39,345 nucleotides of DNA. It comes from an uncultured Alteromonadales bacterium (GTDB lineage: Bacteria; Pseudomonadota; Gammaproteobacteria; Pseudomonadales; Cellvibrionaceae). The DNA lies in the NCBI GenBank assembly GCA_937864365.1, contig CALMJT010000110.1:1-39345 (forward strand), written 5' to 3'. Positions 25,869-33,769 of this stretch are shown one piece after another; positions within the stretch are counted from its first letter, which is position 1; every line of letters begins with the position of its first letter. The position numbers and the translations under genes were made by a program. The notes under the pieces are model-generated. The model did no database searches. It saw nothing but the letters and a program-made list of their open reading frames with translations, and was not told where the DNA came from.

Positions 25869-27353
25869 ATGCCTCATAGGAATAAACCCAAGTTCTTTCG
25901 CGGCTGGGCGATTATTATCATTGTTTTAGTGGGGTTTCTTGCTATTAATGCCACCCAATCCTACCGCGCGCTTAGTGAATTGGTCGAAAACGAAAACGAC
26001 GCAAATCTTACTAAATCTGTATTAAGAACTATCAAAGACTTATATTCATCGGTACAAGAAGCCGAGTTAGGTTTACGCGGCTTCTTTTTAACTGGCGCAG
26101 AAAGCTATTTAGGCCCTTATTATTTTGCGCTTAGCACCATTGATGAAAATTTAATTGAAATGCGCAATTACGATTTTCAAATACCTGAGCAGATTGACAA
26201 TACCAAGCGCTTGGAACTGGTTATTTTAGAACGCCTTCAAGAAGCTGGAAGCCATATTTTACAAAAACAGGCAGACCCTGACTCCTACAGAATCTCTTCC
26301 GAAAAAATGCGCCAAAGTTACGACAGTATGGCGGAACTTGGCGAAGTGATTCGAACCATGGAAGAGCTAGAATACGATTTATTAGAGCGCCAATCTGAAC
26401 GAGCGCACAGAAGTCGCCAAAATTTGTTGTATACCATTGTGATTGCCAACTCAGTTGGTCTGTTGCTCGTTATTTTGGTTGCCTACTTGATAAGAAAAGC
26501 ATTAAAGACTCAATTACTTGAAGCCGAACACTTGGAAATGTTGGTTCACCAAAGAACCGAAGAACTTGAGCATTACTCAAATGAATTACAACGCAGTAAC
26601 CGAGAGCTGCAAGATTTTGCCTTTGTCGCCTCACACGATTTACAAGAACCACTGCGTAAAATTCGCGCCTTTGGTGATCGACTAAAATCTGTTTACGCCG
26701 GGAAATTAGGTGACGGAGAAGATTATATTGATCGAATGCAAAGCGCAGCATCGCGAATGTCTCGTCTCATTGAAGACCTATTGGAATTCTCGCGGGTATC
26801 AACTCGTGCCAAGCCGTTTGGTCCAGTTGATCTTAATCAGGTAATGAATGTTGTATTGGATAATCTAGAAATTAAAATTCAAGAACGTAACGCTCAAGTT
26901 ACGGCCACAAAACTACCAATTATTGATGCCGACGAATCTCAAATGCATCAGTTGTTCCAAAATCTTATTGGCAACGCCATTAAATTTACTCAACCAGACA
27001 TCCAACCACAAATCAGTATTGAGTGCCAAGTTTATGAAACCGTTAAATTGGGAGAACTAGAAAATACCGTTTATGAGATAAAAGTTAAAGACAACGGCAT
27101 AGGTTTTGATGAAAAATACATTGAAAAGATTTTTACGCCGTTCCAACGTTTACACGGTAGAGATAAGTATGAGGGAACCGGCATTGGCCTGGCCATTTGC
27201 CGTAGAATTGTCGAACGTCACCAAGGCACCATTGAAGTTGATAGTATTCCTGGTGAAGGCTCTACATTTACACTTTATTTAAATTCCCGAACCAAAGATC
27301 AACTGGTTGGAACAGAAATAAGCCCGTTTACAGAAGGCACTCCAAATGGATAA
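25869..27353 (+). CDS. Membrane sensor histidine kinase with CHASE3-like domain
   Basis: A 494-residue kinase. Transmembrane segments at about 13-30 and 185-208 enclose a periplasmic helical domain of CHASE3 type (SVQEAELGLRGFFLTGAESYL is characteristic). A coiled coil (about 215-250) leads to the H-box FVASHDLQEPLRKI with phosphoacceptor His256, then the ATPase domain with N box NLIGNAIKFT, G1 KDNGIGF, F-box IFTPFQRLH and G2 EGTGIGLAI. The H-box is of the phytochrome-like kinase class, which often pairs with Rcp1-type receivers; exactly such a gene overlaps its 3' end. AAGGA precedes the ATG. The ligand is unknown. Confidence 0.93.
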   Translation: MPHRNKPKFFRGWAIIIIVLVGFLAINATQSYRALSELVENENDANLTKSVLRTIKDLYSSVQEAELGLRGFFLTGAESYLGPYYFALSTIDENLIEMRNYDFQIPEQIDNTKRLELVILERLQEAGSHILQKQADPDSYRISSEKMRQSYDSMAELGEVIRTMEELEYDLLERQSERAHRSRQNLLYTIVIANSVGLLLVILVAYLIRKALKTQLLEAEHLEMLVHQRTEELEHYSNELQRSNRELQDFAFVASHDLQEPLRKIRAFGDRLKSVYAGKLGDGEDYIDRMQSAASRMSRLIEDLLEFSRVSTRAKPFGPVDLNQVMNVVLDNLEIKIQERNAQVTATKLPIIDADESQMHQLFQNLIGNAIKFTQPDIQPQISIECQVYETVKLGELENTVYEIKVKDNGIGFDEKYIEKIFTPFQRLHGRDKYEGTGIGLAICRRIVERHQGTIEVDSIPGEGSTFTLYLNSRTKDQLVGTEISPFTEGTPNG

Positions 27354-27792
27354 AAAAACCATGGTTATTTTAATGGCTGACGATGACAAAGACGATCAGC
27401 TCTTGGCACGTGACGCCATGATTGAAGGTCATGTCACCAACGAATTACACTTTGTAAACGACGGAGTTGAATTACTGCAATATTTGCGCGGCGAAGGTGA
27501 ATTTGCCGGTAACAATCCGTGGCCAAGTCTCATATTGCTTGATTTAAATATGCCGCGTAAAGATGGCAGAGAAGCTTTGGCAGAAATAAAAAGCGACCCT
27601 AAATTACGGCGTATTCCTGTGGTCATATTAACCACCTCTAAAACAGAAGAAGACATGTTACGCGGCTACGATTTAGGGGCGGCGTCTTACTTAACCAAGC
27701 CTGTAACCTTTCAAGGCTTGGTAGAACTCATGAAAGCTTTGGGTAAGTATTGGGTGGAATTTGTCGAAATTCCCATGCCTAACGACCATTAA
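27346..27792 (+). CDS. Single-domain response regulator (Rcp1-like)
   Basis: A 148-residue stand-alone receiver with no output domain. The acidic pair ADDDKDD, phosphoacceptor Asp66 in LLDLNMPRKDG, Thr in LTTS and Lys in LTKPV are all present. The Rcp1 class takes phosphate from phytochrome-like kinases. It overlaps the preceding kinase gene by eight bases, so they are translationally coupled and surely partners. It might pass phosphate on, for example to the H-box protein and the sigma-54 regulator; that relay is speculation. A strong terminator follows. Confidence 0.93.
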   Translation: MDKKTMVILMADDDKDDQLLARDAMIEGHVTNELHFVNDGVELLQYLRGEGEFAGNNPWPSLILLDLNMPRKDGREALAEIKSDPKLRRIPVVILTTSKTEEDMLRGYDLGAASYLTKPVTFQGLVELMKALGKYWVEFVEIPMPNDH

Positions 27793-27811
27793 TAGATTTT
27801 GTGGCAACAGT

Positions 27812-27840
27812 AAAAAAGTGGATCTCAATCCACTTTTTTT
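27812..27840 (+). terminator. Terminator of the kinase-receiver operon
   Basis: AAAAAAGTGGAT/ATCCACTTTTTT with a four-base loop and a T7 tail; a textbook Rho-independent terminator. Confidence 0.9.
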
Positions 27841-27938
27841 ATGAGCACGTTTTTAAAATTAACCGATTAGAAGTCAACATCTAAAAATATTGCTCTCATA
27901 AATAGGTTATACATAACCCTCTATTAAACCCATCGAAT

Positions 27939-28139
27939 ATGAGCAAGACATTACACACATCAGCAATAATCACTATTGTTTGCCTGCTAACCATGAGAGT
28001 TATGCCATATTATGAAGGGCTTGCATTCGATAAGTTCTGGTCAATTCCTGTGGGAGTTTTGCCTGTAGGATTAGTCGCGCTCCTTACCTTCGTTGTGAGT
28101 GCTATGACGGGGTTTGGGGTATATCATGATATTTGGTAA
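27939..28139 (+). CDS. Small two-helix membrane protein, uncertain
   Basis: A 66-residue frame, MSKTLHTSAIITIVCLLTMRVMPYY..., with two hydrophobic segments (about 7-22 and 37-58), that would make a small inner-membrane protein. No ribosome site precedes the ATG, and I do not recognise the sequence. It lies between two signalling operons on the same strand. It may be a real accessory gene or a chance frame. Confidence 0.35.
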   Translation: MSKTLHTSAIITIVCLLTMRVMPYYEGLAFDKFWSIPVGVLPVGLVALLTFVVSAMTGFGVYHDIW

Positions 28140-28363
28140 AAGGTATAACAAGGTTATTAATAACGCGCCTACCGCAGTAAAACTGTGCAAGTTATAACGA
28201 CGTTTAATTCCTCGCTAATTTAATCGGAGGCCAGAAATTGCAATACAATTTCGAATTTTCATGCACTCAATTACATCATGCTAGTTAAATCACAATTAAA
28301 TTAATTAGAACTTTCTTTACTAACATTTATACCTTGTAACAAAACAGCATTAAATGGTGAGCT

Positions 28364-30304
28364 ATGTCCAAAGTACATCTCCTACTCGTTGAAGACGACG
28401 AAGACGATTACATAATTACACGAGATCTGCTCCGTGAAATCGATCCAGACATGTATAGCCTTGATTGGGCCACCACCATTGATGAAGCCAAATCAAAATT
28501 ACAACTCGACCAACATCATGTTTGTTTAATGGACTATCGGCTGGGCCCGGAAGACGGCGTTGAGCTTTTAAAACAAGCGGGTGAGTTGGGATTTAAAGCA
28601 CCCATAATTATGCTAACCGGCCAAGACGACGACCGCCTAGATACCGAAGCCCAAGCGGCAGGTGCGGTAGATTACTTGGTAAAATCAAATTTAACGGCAT
28701 CACGTTTAGCCCGCGCCATTCGCTATGCTATTTCGCGTCGCGAAATGGAAACTGAGCGAGTTGAGCGACTGCGTGCAGAATCAGAAAATCAAGCAAAAAG
28801 CGAATTTCTAGCGCATTTAAGCCACGAACTTAGAACACCATTAACCGCGATTTTAGGCTACACCGACGTACTGCTACGTCAGGTGTCGAAAAACCAAGAA
28901 AAGAATAATTTAAATATCATTAAAAGAAACGGCCATCATTTATTAAGTTTACTCAATGACGTTTTAGATTTATCAAAAATAGAAGCTGGCAAGCTTGATA
29001 TTGAAGAACGTGAATTCGAATTACAGCCTTTTATTGATGACATATTTTATTTAATGCGCGTTAACGCCAATGATAAAGGTTTGGCATTTGTAGTCTCTGC
29101 AGATACACAGGTGCCGAGCGTAATAACCAGTGATCCAACTCGACTGCGACAAATTCTCTTAAATTTAATCGGCAACGCCATTAAATTCACAGATGCAGGA
29201 CAAGTTAGTTTAACCATTTCGGCCAAACCATCATCTGCCCATAACGACCAGATTACACTCAGTTTTGCTATTAAAGATACCGGTATCGGTATTGCCCAAA
29301 AAAGCTTAAAAGAATTATTTAAACCGTTTTCTCAACTGCACGCACAATCACCACAACGCTCCGGTGGCACCGGTTTAGGTTTGGCGATTAGCTCACAACT
29401 GGCCGAAAAATTGGGCGGTAATATTTCAGTAACCAGTCTAAAGGGCGTTGGTAGCGAATTTGTCGTAACCTTACTCAATAAAATACCTGAGACCCATGTT
29501 TGGACTGATTTTGAATTATCGGATGTTCAAGAAAAACAAGCACCTGCTCAAGCGCCTTCTCTTATGGGTAAAATTCTCGTTGCCGATGATGTCGAAGAAA
29601 TTCGATATTTAGTCGGTAATATTATCGAGCAGACTGGCGCCGAGGTGGATTACGCCGTTGACGGCCAAGACGCACTTGATAAATTTAATGCGACCACTGA
29701 ACAACCTTACGATTTAGTTATTTTAGACATGCAAATGCCGCGTATGACTGGCAGTGAAACACTTCTGGCGCTGCGTAAACAAGGCGCTAAACAACCGGTT
29801 ATTGCGCTGACAGCTGCGACTATGAAAGATCAGCGTGACGAAAGTATTCGCATGGGATTTAATGATCATTTAAGTAAACCGATTGATCAAAAACAACTTT
29901 GGCAATGCGTGGCAAAATATCTAAACCAAGGTGAAGATTCGAGTGAGGTTAAATCGAGTTTATTATTAGTAGAAGACGACGACGACGCACGCAGTGCAAC
30001 AACTATGCTACTGGAATTGATGGATGTGCGGGTGGATGCGGTTGCTAGCGTTAATGAGGCTCTCGAATTACTGAAACATAACATCTATGACGCTATTCTT
30101 TCGGATTTAAATCTACCGGGATTAAGTGGTTTTGCTTTAGCCGAAACTGTTCGCTCATTAGCAAATAAGCCAAAATACATGATCGCACTCAGTGGCGAAT
30201 CGATAGATCCAGAAAAATTACAGAAATCGGGATTTGATCAAGCATATCTAAAGCCTATTAATTTAGAAAAGCTCGAGACAATATTAAAAGCGATAAGAAT
30301 CTAA
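28364..30304 (+). CDS. Cytoplasmic hybrid histidine kinase, REC-HK-REC-REC
   Basis: A 646-residue protein without membrane segments. Order: receiver 1 (1-125, Asp57 in LMDYRLGPEDG), H-box HLSHELRTPLTAI (His154), ATPase domain to about 375 (N box NLIGNAIKFT, G1 DTGIGI, G2 GGTGLGLAI), receiver 2 (400-515, Asp455 in LDMQMP), receiver 3 (530-646, Asp581 in SDLNLPG). Each receiver keeps its acidic pair and lysine. An N-terminal receiver as input suggests that another kinase controls it; the two C-terminal receivers suggest a branched phosphorelay, but there is no HPt domain. It ends 31 bp before a full-length repeat. Confidence 0.93.
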   Translation: MSKVHLLLVEDDEDDYIITRDLLREIDPDMYSLDWATTIDEAKSKLQLDQHHVCLMDYRLGPEDGVELLKQAGELGFKAPIIMLTGQDDDRLDTEAQAAGAVDYLVKSNLTASRLARAIRYAISRREMETERVERLRAESENQAKSEFLAHLSHELRTPLTAILGYTDVLLRQVSKNQEKNNLNIIKRNGHHLLSLLNDVLDLSKIEAGKLDIEEREFELQPFIDDIFYLMRVNANDKGLAFVVSADTQVPSVITSDPTRLRQILLNLIGNAIKFTDAGQVSLTISAKPSSAHNDQITLSFAIKDTGIGIAQKSLKELFKPFSQLHAQSPQRSGGTGLGLAISSQLAEKLGGNISVTSLKGVGSEFVVTLLNKIPETHVWTDFELSDVQEKQAPAQAPSLMGKILVADDVEEIRYLVGNIIEQTGAEVDYAVDGQDALDKFNATTEQPYDLVILDMQMPRMTGSETLLALRKQGAKQPVIALTAATMKDQRDESIRMGFNDHLSKPIDQKQLWQCVAKYLNQGEDSSEVKSSLLLVEDDDDARSATTMLLELMDVRVDAVASVNEALELLKHNIYDAILSDLNLPGLSGFALAETVRSLANKPKYMIALSGESIDPEKLQKSGFDQAYLKPINLEKLETILKAIRI

Positions 30305-30335
30305 CCGTTTATACGTCTTAATAATATCAAAATTC

Positions 30336-30510
30336 TACGAAAATCTCTGATTGAATCCGCCGTGATTTAAATCAGAGATCCCGGTGACACAAGGATGTAT
30401 CGCCAACTTCAAGAACGGTAAGTGATTGAAATTGTGAAGAAATTGGAAATTACACTTTCAATTTCTGCCCTCTGATTAAATCATGGATGAGTTAATCAGA
30501 GGTTCTTATA
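30336..30510. repeat. Full-length multi-hairpin MITE-like repeat, copy C
   Basis: 175 bp; the extra length lies in the left hairpin, where both arms differ from copies A and D but still pair (ATCTCTGATT/AATCAGAGAT). The interior (GTATCGCCAACTTC, AGAACGGTAAGTGATTGAAA) and the right end GAGTTAATCAGAGGTTCTTA are nearly identical to the other copies. Confidence 0.85.
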
Positions 30511-30697
30511 AATACACATGAATTTTTATAAATAAAAACATCTCTCCTTAACTCTTCTGAATTTTATCAAAAAAAGACATCAAATTTTTAAAATCTAAAA
30601 AAATTTCCCACAACCATCCCAAATTTCATCGCAGCCATAAAGGCCATAGCTTATTTTGAATTTTTTTCTGTAAAAAATGAAAGGATTACAGTGCTAA

Positions 30698-30774
30698 CGC
30701 AAAAAGCTTTTAAAAAAATTACAAATCACGAGAGCTTTTTTGCGGTTCTTACGTAATTAACCGCTAGATCTAGC
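30698..30774. promoter_or_regulatory. Inverted repeats upstream of the DUF1328 promoter, candidate enhancer
   Basis: CGCAAAAAGCT at 30698-30708 is mirrored by AGCTTTTTTGCG at 30733-30744, and GCTAGATCTAGC at 30763-30774 is a perfect palindrome. Either could bind the NtrC-type regulator; the first could instead be a terminator-like hairpin. The assignment rests on position only. Confidence 0.35.
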
Positions 30775-30806
30775 TAAAACTGAGCAAAAAAAAGAAAAAT
30801 AAATCT

Positions 30807-30822
30807 TGGCACGGCTGTCGCT
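30807..30822 (+). promoter_or_regulatory. Sigma-54 promoter of the DUF1328 gene
   Basis: TGGCACGGCTGTCGCT: a perfect -24 box TGGCACG and -12 box TCGCT, GG to GC 12 bases. It matches the BON promoter at nearly every base, including the spacer. The predicted transcript starts near 30833, 30 bp before the gene. Confidence 0.85.
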
Positions 30823-30863
30823 ATATAACTGTCGAATTAAATAATTAACAAGAGGAATTTACT

Positions 30864-31040
30864 ATGTTGGGTTGGGCACTTACGTTTTTAATTATTGCGA
30901 TAATAGCAGCGATTTTTGGTTTCGGTGGTATTGCAGGCATGGCTGCTGGTATTGCAAAGTTTATTTTCTTTTTATTTGTTGTTTTATTGGTTATCACTCT
31001 CATTGCCAATGCAGTGCGAGGTAAGGCGCCAAGAGTGTAG
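30864..31040 (+). CDS. DUF1328 small membrane protein (YtjA-like)
   Basis: A 58-residue, highly hydrophobic protein: [20 protein letters not shown], then a Gly/Ala-rich turn ([12 protein letters not shown]), a second membrane segment and a short basic tail ending VRGKAPRV. It matches the DUF1328 family (E. coli YtjA, about 53 residues), inner-membrane peptides of unknown function often seen with stress genes. AGAGGA lies six bases before the ATG. It is directly preceded by a strong sigma-54 promoter, and the lipoprotein gene 98 bp downstream may be cotranscribed, though a small hairpin (CGGGT/ACCCG, 31044-31059) lies between. Confidence 0.9.
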   Translation: MLGWALTFLIIAIIAAIFGFGGIAGMAAGIAKFIFFLFVVLLVITLIANAVRGKAPRV

Positions 31041-31138
31041 AACCGGGTTTTAATACCCGCCATCATCTAAAACCATTTACAGATTGAACAACTTACATAT
31101 TAAACAACATTTACGTTAAAAAATTCTGGAAAAAGATC

Positions 31139-31333
31139 ATGTTAAATATTAAATCTATCCTAGCCGCAGGTGTAATTTCGTTAGCAACTTTTGGTATTGC
31201 CGCTTGTGAAGATGGCACTGCTGAAAATGCAGGTGAAACTATTGATGAAGCAATTCATGATGCCGGTAATGAAATCGAAGATGCCTGTGAAGAAGTTAAA
31301 GACGGTGTAAACGCAAAAGATACAGATTGTTAA
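31139..31333 (+). CDS. Small acidic lipoprotein (entericidin-like size)
   Basis: A 64-residue lipoprotein with signal MLNIKSILAAGVISLATFGI and lipobox IAAC (Cys23), residue +2 Glu. The mature 42 residues are strongly acidic and read as one amphipathic helix (AGETIDEAIHDAGNEIEDACEEV) with two further cysteines (49 and the C-terminal Cys64). Its size and layout recall entericidin-type lipoproteins, but the sequence itself is not one I can assign. GGA precedes the ATG at reasonable distance. It follows the DUF1328 gene and may share its sigma-54 promoter. A full repeat begins two bases after the stop. Confidence 0.8.
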   Translation: MLNIKSILAAGVISLATFGIAACEDGTAENAGETIDEAIHDAGNEIEDACEEVKDGVNAKDTDC

Positions 31334-31335
31334 TA

Positions 31336-31494
31336 TATAGGAAACTCTGATTAACCTAGAGTTTCCAGCGATACAAGGATGTGTCGCCAATTTCAAGAAC
31401 CGTAAGTGATTGAAATTGTGAAGAAATTGGAAATCGCATTTTCAATTTCTGTGCTCTGATTAAATCATGGATGAGTTAATCAGAGCTTCCTATA
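31336..31494. repeat. Full-length multi-hairpin MITE-like repeat, copy D
   Basis: 159 bp, the best-preserved ends: TATAGGAAACTCTGATTAAC at the left and its inverted copy at the right with one mismatch in 20. The left hairpin GGAAACTCT/AGAGTTTCC and right hairpin CTCTGATTAA/TTAATCAGAG are perfect, and the third (AGAAATTG/CAATTTCT) is perfect. Confidence 0.9.
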
Positions 31495-31510
31495 TCTTGA
31501 AGTATCAATA

Positions 31511-31542
31511 AAAAAAGCGATCTCTAACAGGATCGCTTTTTT
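31511..31542. terminator. Bidirectional terminator between the lipoprotein and the NosR-like gene
   Basis: AAAAAAGCGATC/GATCGCTTTTTT, a perfect 12-bp stem with an eight-base loop and T-rich tails in both directions. It separates converging transcripts. Confidence 0.85.
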
Positions 31543-31568
31543 ATTTGTGCCTTTTTATTTTAAAACAC

Positions 31569-31596
31569 CTGATTAATTCCTCCATGAGTTAATCAG
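31569..31596 (-). terminator. Repeat-type solo right hairpin after the NosR-like gene
   Basis: CTGATTAA/TTAATCAG, a perfect 8-bp stem 14 bases beyond the minus-strand stop; loop and arms match the right hairpin of the full repeats. Confidence 0.5.
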
Positions 31597-31609
31597 ACGA
31601 TCTTAAATT

Positions 31610-33679
31610 TTATACTTCTACGGCTAAGCTAGGTATTATTTTGTCGGATTGCTTTTTCGCTTTCTTAGATTTAGCAATTTGCGGCGGACATAAATCGTCA
31701 TTATCGTAGTAAACAATACACTCTAAACATTGAATACATTCGTTATAGTCAACCTTGCCCGTTGTTTTAATCGCTTTAATTTCGCACTTATGGTAGCAAA
31801 GTGCGCAAGGAGAGCCACATTCTTGTCGACGAGTCAGCCATTCAACCTTGTGAAACCAACCTAAAATGGCGAGACCGGCACCTAACGGACAAACATATCG
31901 GCAATAAAATTTATGAATAAATAAGCCTAGACCCAATAGAACAACGGAGTAAACCACAAACGGCCACGAACGTATAAAGTGTAATGTAATTGACGTTTTG
32001 AACGGCTCAACCTCAGACCAGACTTCTGCCATTTCAACCGAATACAAAGACACAGCCACTAGGCCAATCAGAATTACGTATTTCACCCATACCAGTTTTT
32101 CGTGCACAGGTTCTTTAATTTTGATTTGCTTAATCTTAAGTTTTTTGGCAATCCACGCAGCTATTTCTTGTAAAGCACCAAACGGACATAACCATCCGCA
32201 AAATAATCCGCGACCGACAATAAACAAACTGACAAAGACATAAGACCATAAAATAAATAACACGGGGTCGTTTAAATAGGTATCAATTCTAAAACCAGTA
32301 AAAGCAGACTGAATTATCGGATAAATATTAACAACCGATAATTGCCCTTGAGCATACCAACCAATGTAAACGAGAGTGAAGACCAGATACGCCCAACGTA
32401 ATTGGTGAAAACGCTTAGGTTTTTTGACCAATTTATGCTGGTTGACAAAAATAACCGTCAGTGCAACCAACGATAAACCAATAATAGCAATCTGGAATTT
32501 TCTAGATTGCCAAAGTGCCACCCAAACCGGTTGATCCTGCGAGGCGGTATCGACAATTTCTTTTTTAATAAAAAGTTGCTCAGGCAGCTGATAACCTTGA
32601 CCAAACTGATGGTTTTGAACCGTGTAAAGTATCTCGCTTCCGGCGCTAACGTTTAAAAACAATTCCCAAAAACTCGAAGGATTGAAGCCGGTTTGAGGTT
32701 TAATACGAAAAATTTTGACCTGATCAAAACTTTGTAAATAATCGGTTAGTGGCTCGGAGACATCGAAAAAATTCAAATCGCGAATTTCAATCGGAAAACC
32801 GCCCTGCTGAATAATGACTCGATCTGGCACAGAAGCTGGCACAAAGTCATCGTCTATAAATGAATAATCGCCCCGCGAAGCAATATAAATGGCATGCTCA
32901 TTGGGTTCTAGCTTTTCAAGTAACCGCTGATAATCATCATTACTTAAGATTTGCCGACCTATAGTGGGTACATTAAGGTAGCCAAATTGCAAATCGATCG
33001 CATTTTCGCAGTCTGTACAGTTCTTTTGCGAATAATCCGCTAGTTGTTGCTGAACTTCGGATTCAGAAAAACTCAGCGATTTTATGTAATTTTTTTCGTT
33101 GAGCTCTTCTACCGTCAAATTTTCAAAAGCGTCTTGGTTTATTTCAACCTCAGCAGGGGCTTCAAAACCCGCCAATTTTTGCCGGGCAACCGCTAGAGCT
33201 GATAAAACAATCGATTGATTAATGACTACAACCGAAACTGTCGCTTTGGTAATGCCGTCTATATAGGTGCCCGTATCGGAGTGACCGCTACCAACTTTAA
33301 CGTTGTCACGAATACCTAAACCTTCGTATTGAGTGATAAATTCTAGAAGTGGTTTTTCACCTAATCCGTGTAAAAATATCGGTTCGCGGTGTTCAATCAA
33401 CTCAACACCGGTAAATTTTCCGTTTAAATCGAGACCAACCAACATATCGACGGGCTCGCCCGAAAATGCTGGAATGGTGATGTAATCAAGAGAATGGAAG
33501 ACGTAACCGATTTTATCGAACGCCTGATAAACCGGCCAAACCGGTGGAGACGATTCTTTTTCGCCAATAGAAGTTGCCTTAGGAAATACTTTTTCCCATC
33601 CAGCGGGATCATCAGTATTTGCTAAAGTAAAACTAGAAATAGAAAAAAGCAGCAATAAAGCTGTAAAAAACCGCCACAT
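31610..33679 (-). CDS. NosR/NirI-family flavin and iron-sulfur membrane protein
   Basis: A 689-residue protein. Signal peptide at 1-20, then a periplasmic FMN-binding domain with the flavinylation motif DGITKATVS (predicted covalent FMN on Thr147). After a long periplasmic stretch come several membrane helices from about residue 400, the cysteine motifs CGWLCPFGA and CRYVCPLGAG, and a C-terminal ferredoxin-like region (CGSPCALCYHKC; CIQCLEC) for 4Fe-4S clusters. The family moves electrons across the membrane, as NosR does for nitrous oxide reductase. No nos genes are present; instead it lies beside pedF and a PQQ alcohol dehydrogenase, so it may serve that system. A terminator separates it from pedF. 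Confidence 0.88.
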   Translation of the reverse strand: MWRFFTALLLLFSISSFTLANTDDPAGWEKVFPKATSIGEKESSPPVWPVYQAFDKIGYVFHSLDYITIPAFSGEPVDMLVGLDLNGKFTGVELIEHREPIFLHGLGEKPLLEFITQYEGLGIRDNVKVGSGHSDTGTYIDGITKATVSVVVINQSIVLSALAVARQKLAGFEAPAEVEINQDAFENLTVEELNEKNYIKSLSFSESEVQQQLADYSQKNCTDCENAIDLQFGYLNVPTIGRQILSNDDYQRLLEKLEPNEHAIYIASRGDYSFIDDDFVPASVPDRVIIQQGGFPIEIRDLNFFDVSEPLTDYLQSFDQVKIFRIKPQTGFNPSSFWELFLNVSAGSEILYTVQNHQFGQGYQLPEQLFIKKEIVDTASQDQPVWVALWQSRKFQIAIIGLSLVALTVIFVNQHKLVKKPKRFHQLRWAYLVFTLVYIGWYAQGQLSVVNIYPIIQSAFTGFRIDTYLNDPVLFILWSYVFVSLFIVGRGLFCGWLCPFGALQEIAAWIAKKLKIKQIKIKEPVHEKLVWVKYVILIGLVAVSLYSVEMAEVWSEVEPFKTSITLHFIRSWPFVVYSVVLLGLGLFIHKFYCRYVCPLGAGLAILGWFHKVEWLTRRQECGSPCALCYHKCEIKAIKTTGKVDYNECIQCLECIVYYDNDDLCPPQIAKSKKAKKQSDKIIPSLAVEV

Positions 33680-33723
33680 TAGACATACCCACTGGAATTA
33701 TTGTTATCGTTTTTGCGGACTGT

Positions 33724-33755
33724 AAAAAAAATGGCTCCGTATTCGGGAGCCATTT
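33724..33755 (-). terminator. Terminator of pedF, between pedF and the NosR-like gene
   Basis: ATGGCTCC/GGAGCCAT stem with a seven-base loop; on the minus strand it is followed by a run of eight T. It should cut most read-through from pedF into the NosR-like gene. Confidence 0.85.
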
Positions 33756-33769
33756 GGGGGTAGAGACAA

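Larger units (their letters stand above)
30305..30863. other. Intergenic region upstream of the DUF1328 gene
   Basis: 559 bp containing repeat copy C, a long inverted repeat (30698-30744), a perfect 12-bp palindrome (30763-30774) and a sigma-54 promoter (30807-30822). The layout of palindromes about 40-110 bp upstream of a -24/-12 promoter is what an enhancer-dependent control region should look like. No gene seen. Confidence 0.6.

Noticed and set aside
13651-31494. The dispersed repeats as a CRISPR array or attachment sites
   Set aside because: Copies are kilobases apart, have internal hairpins and no regular spacers, and no integrase or cas genes are present.
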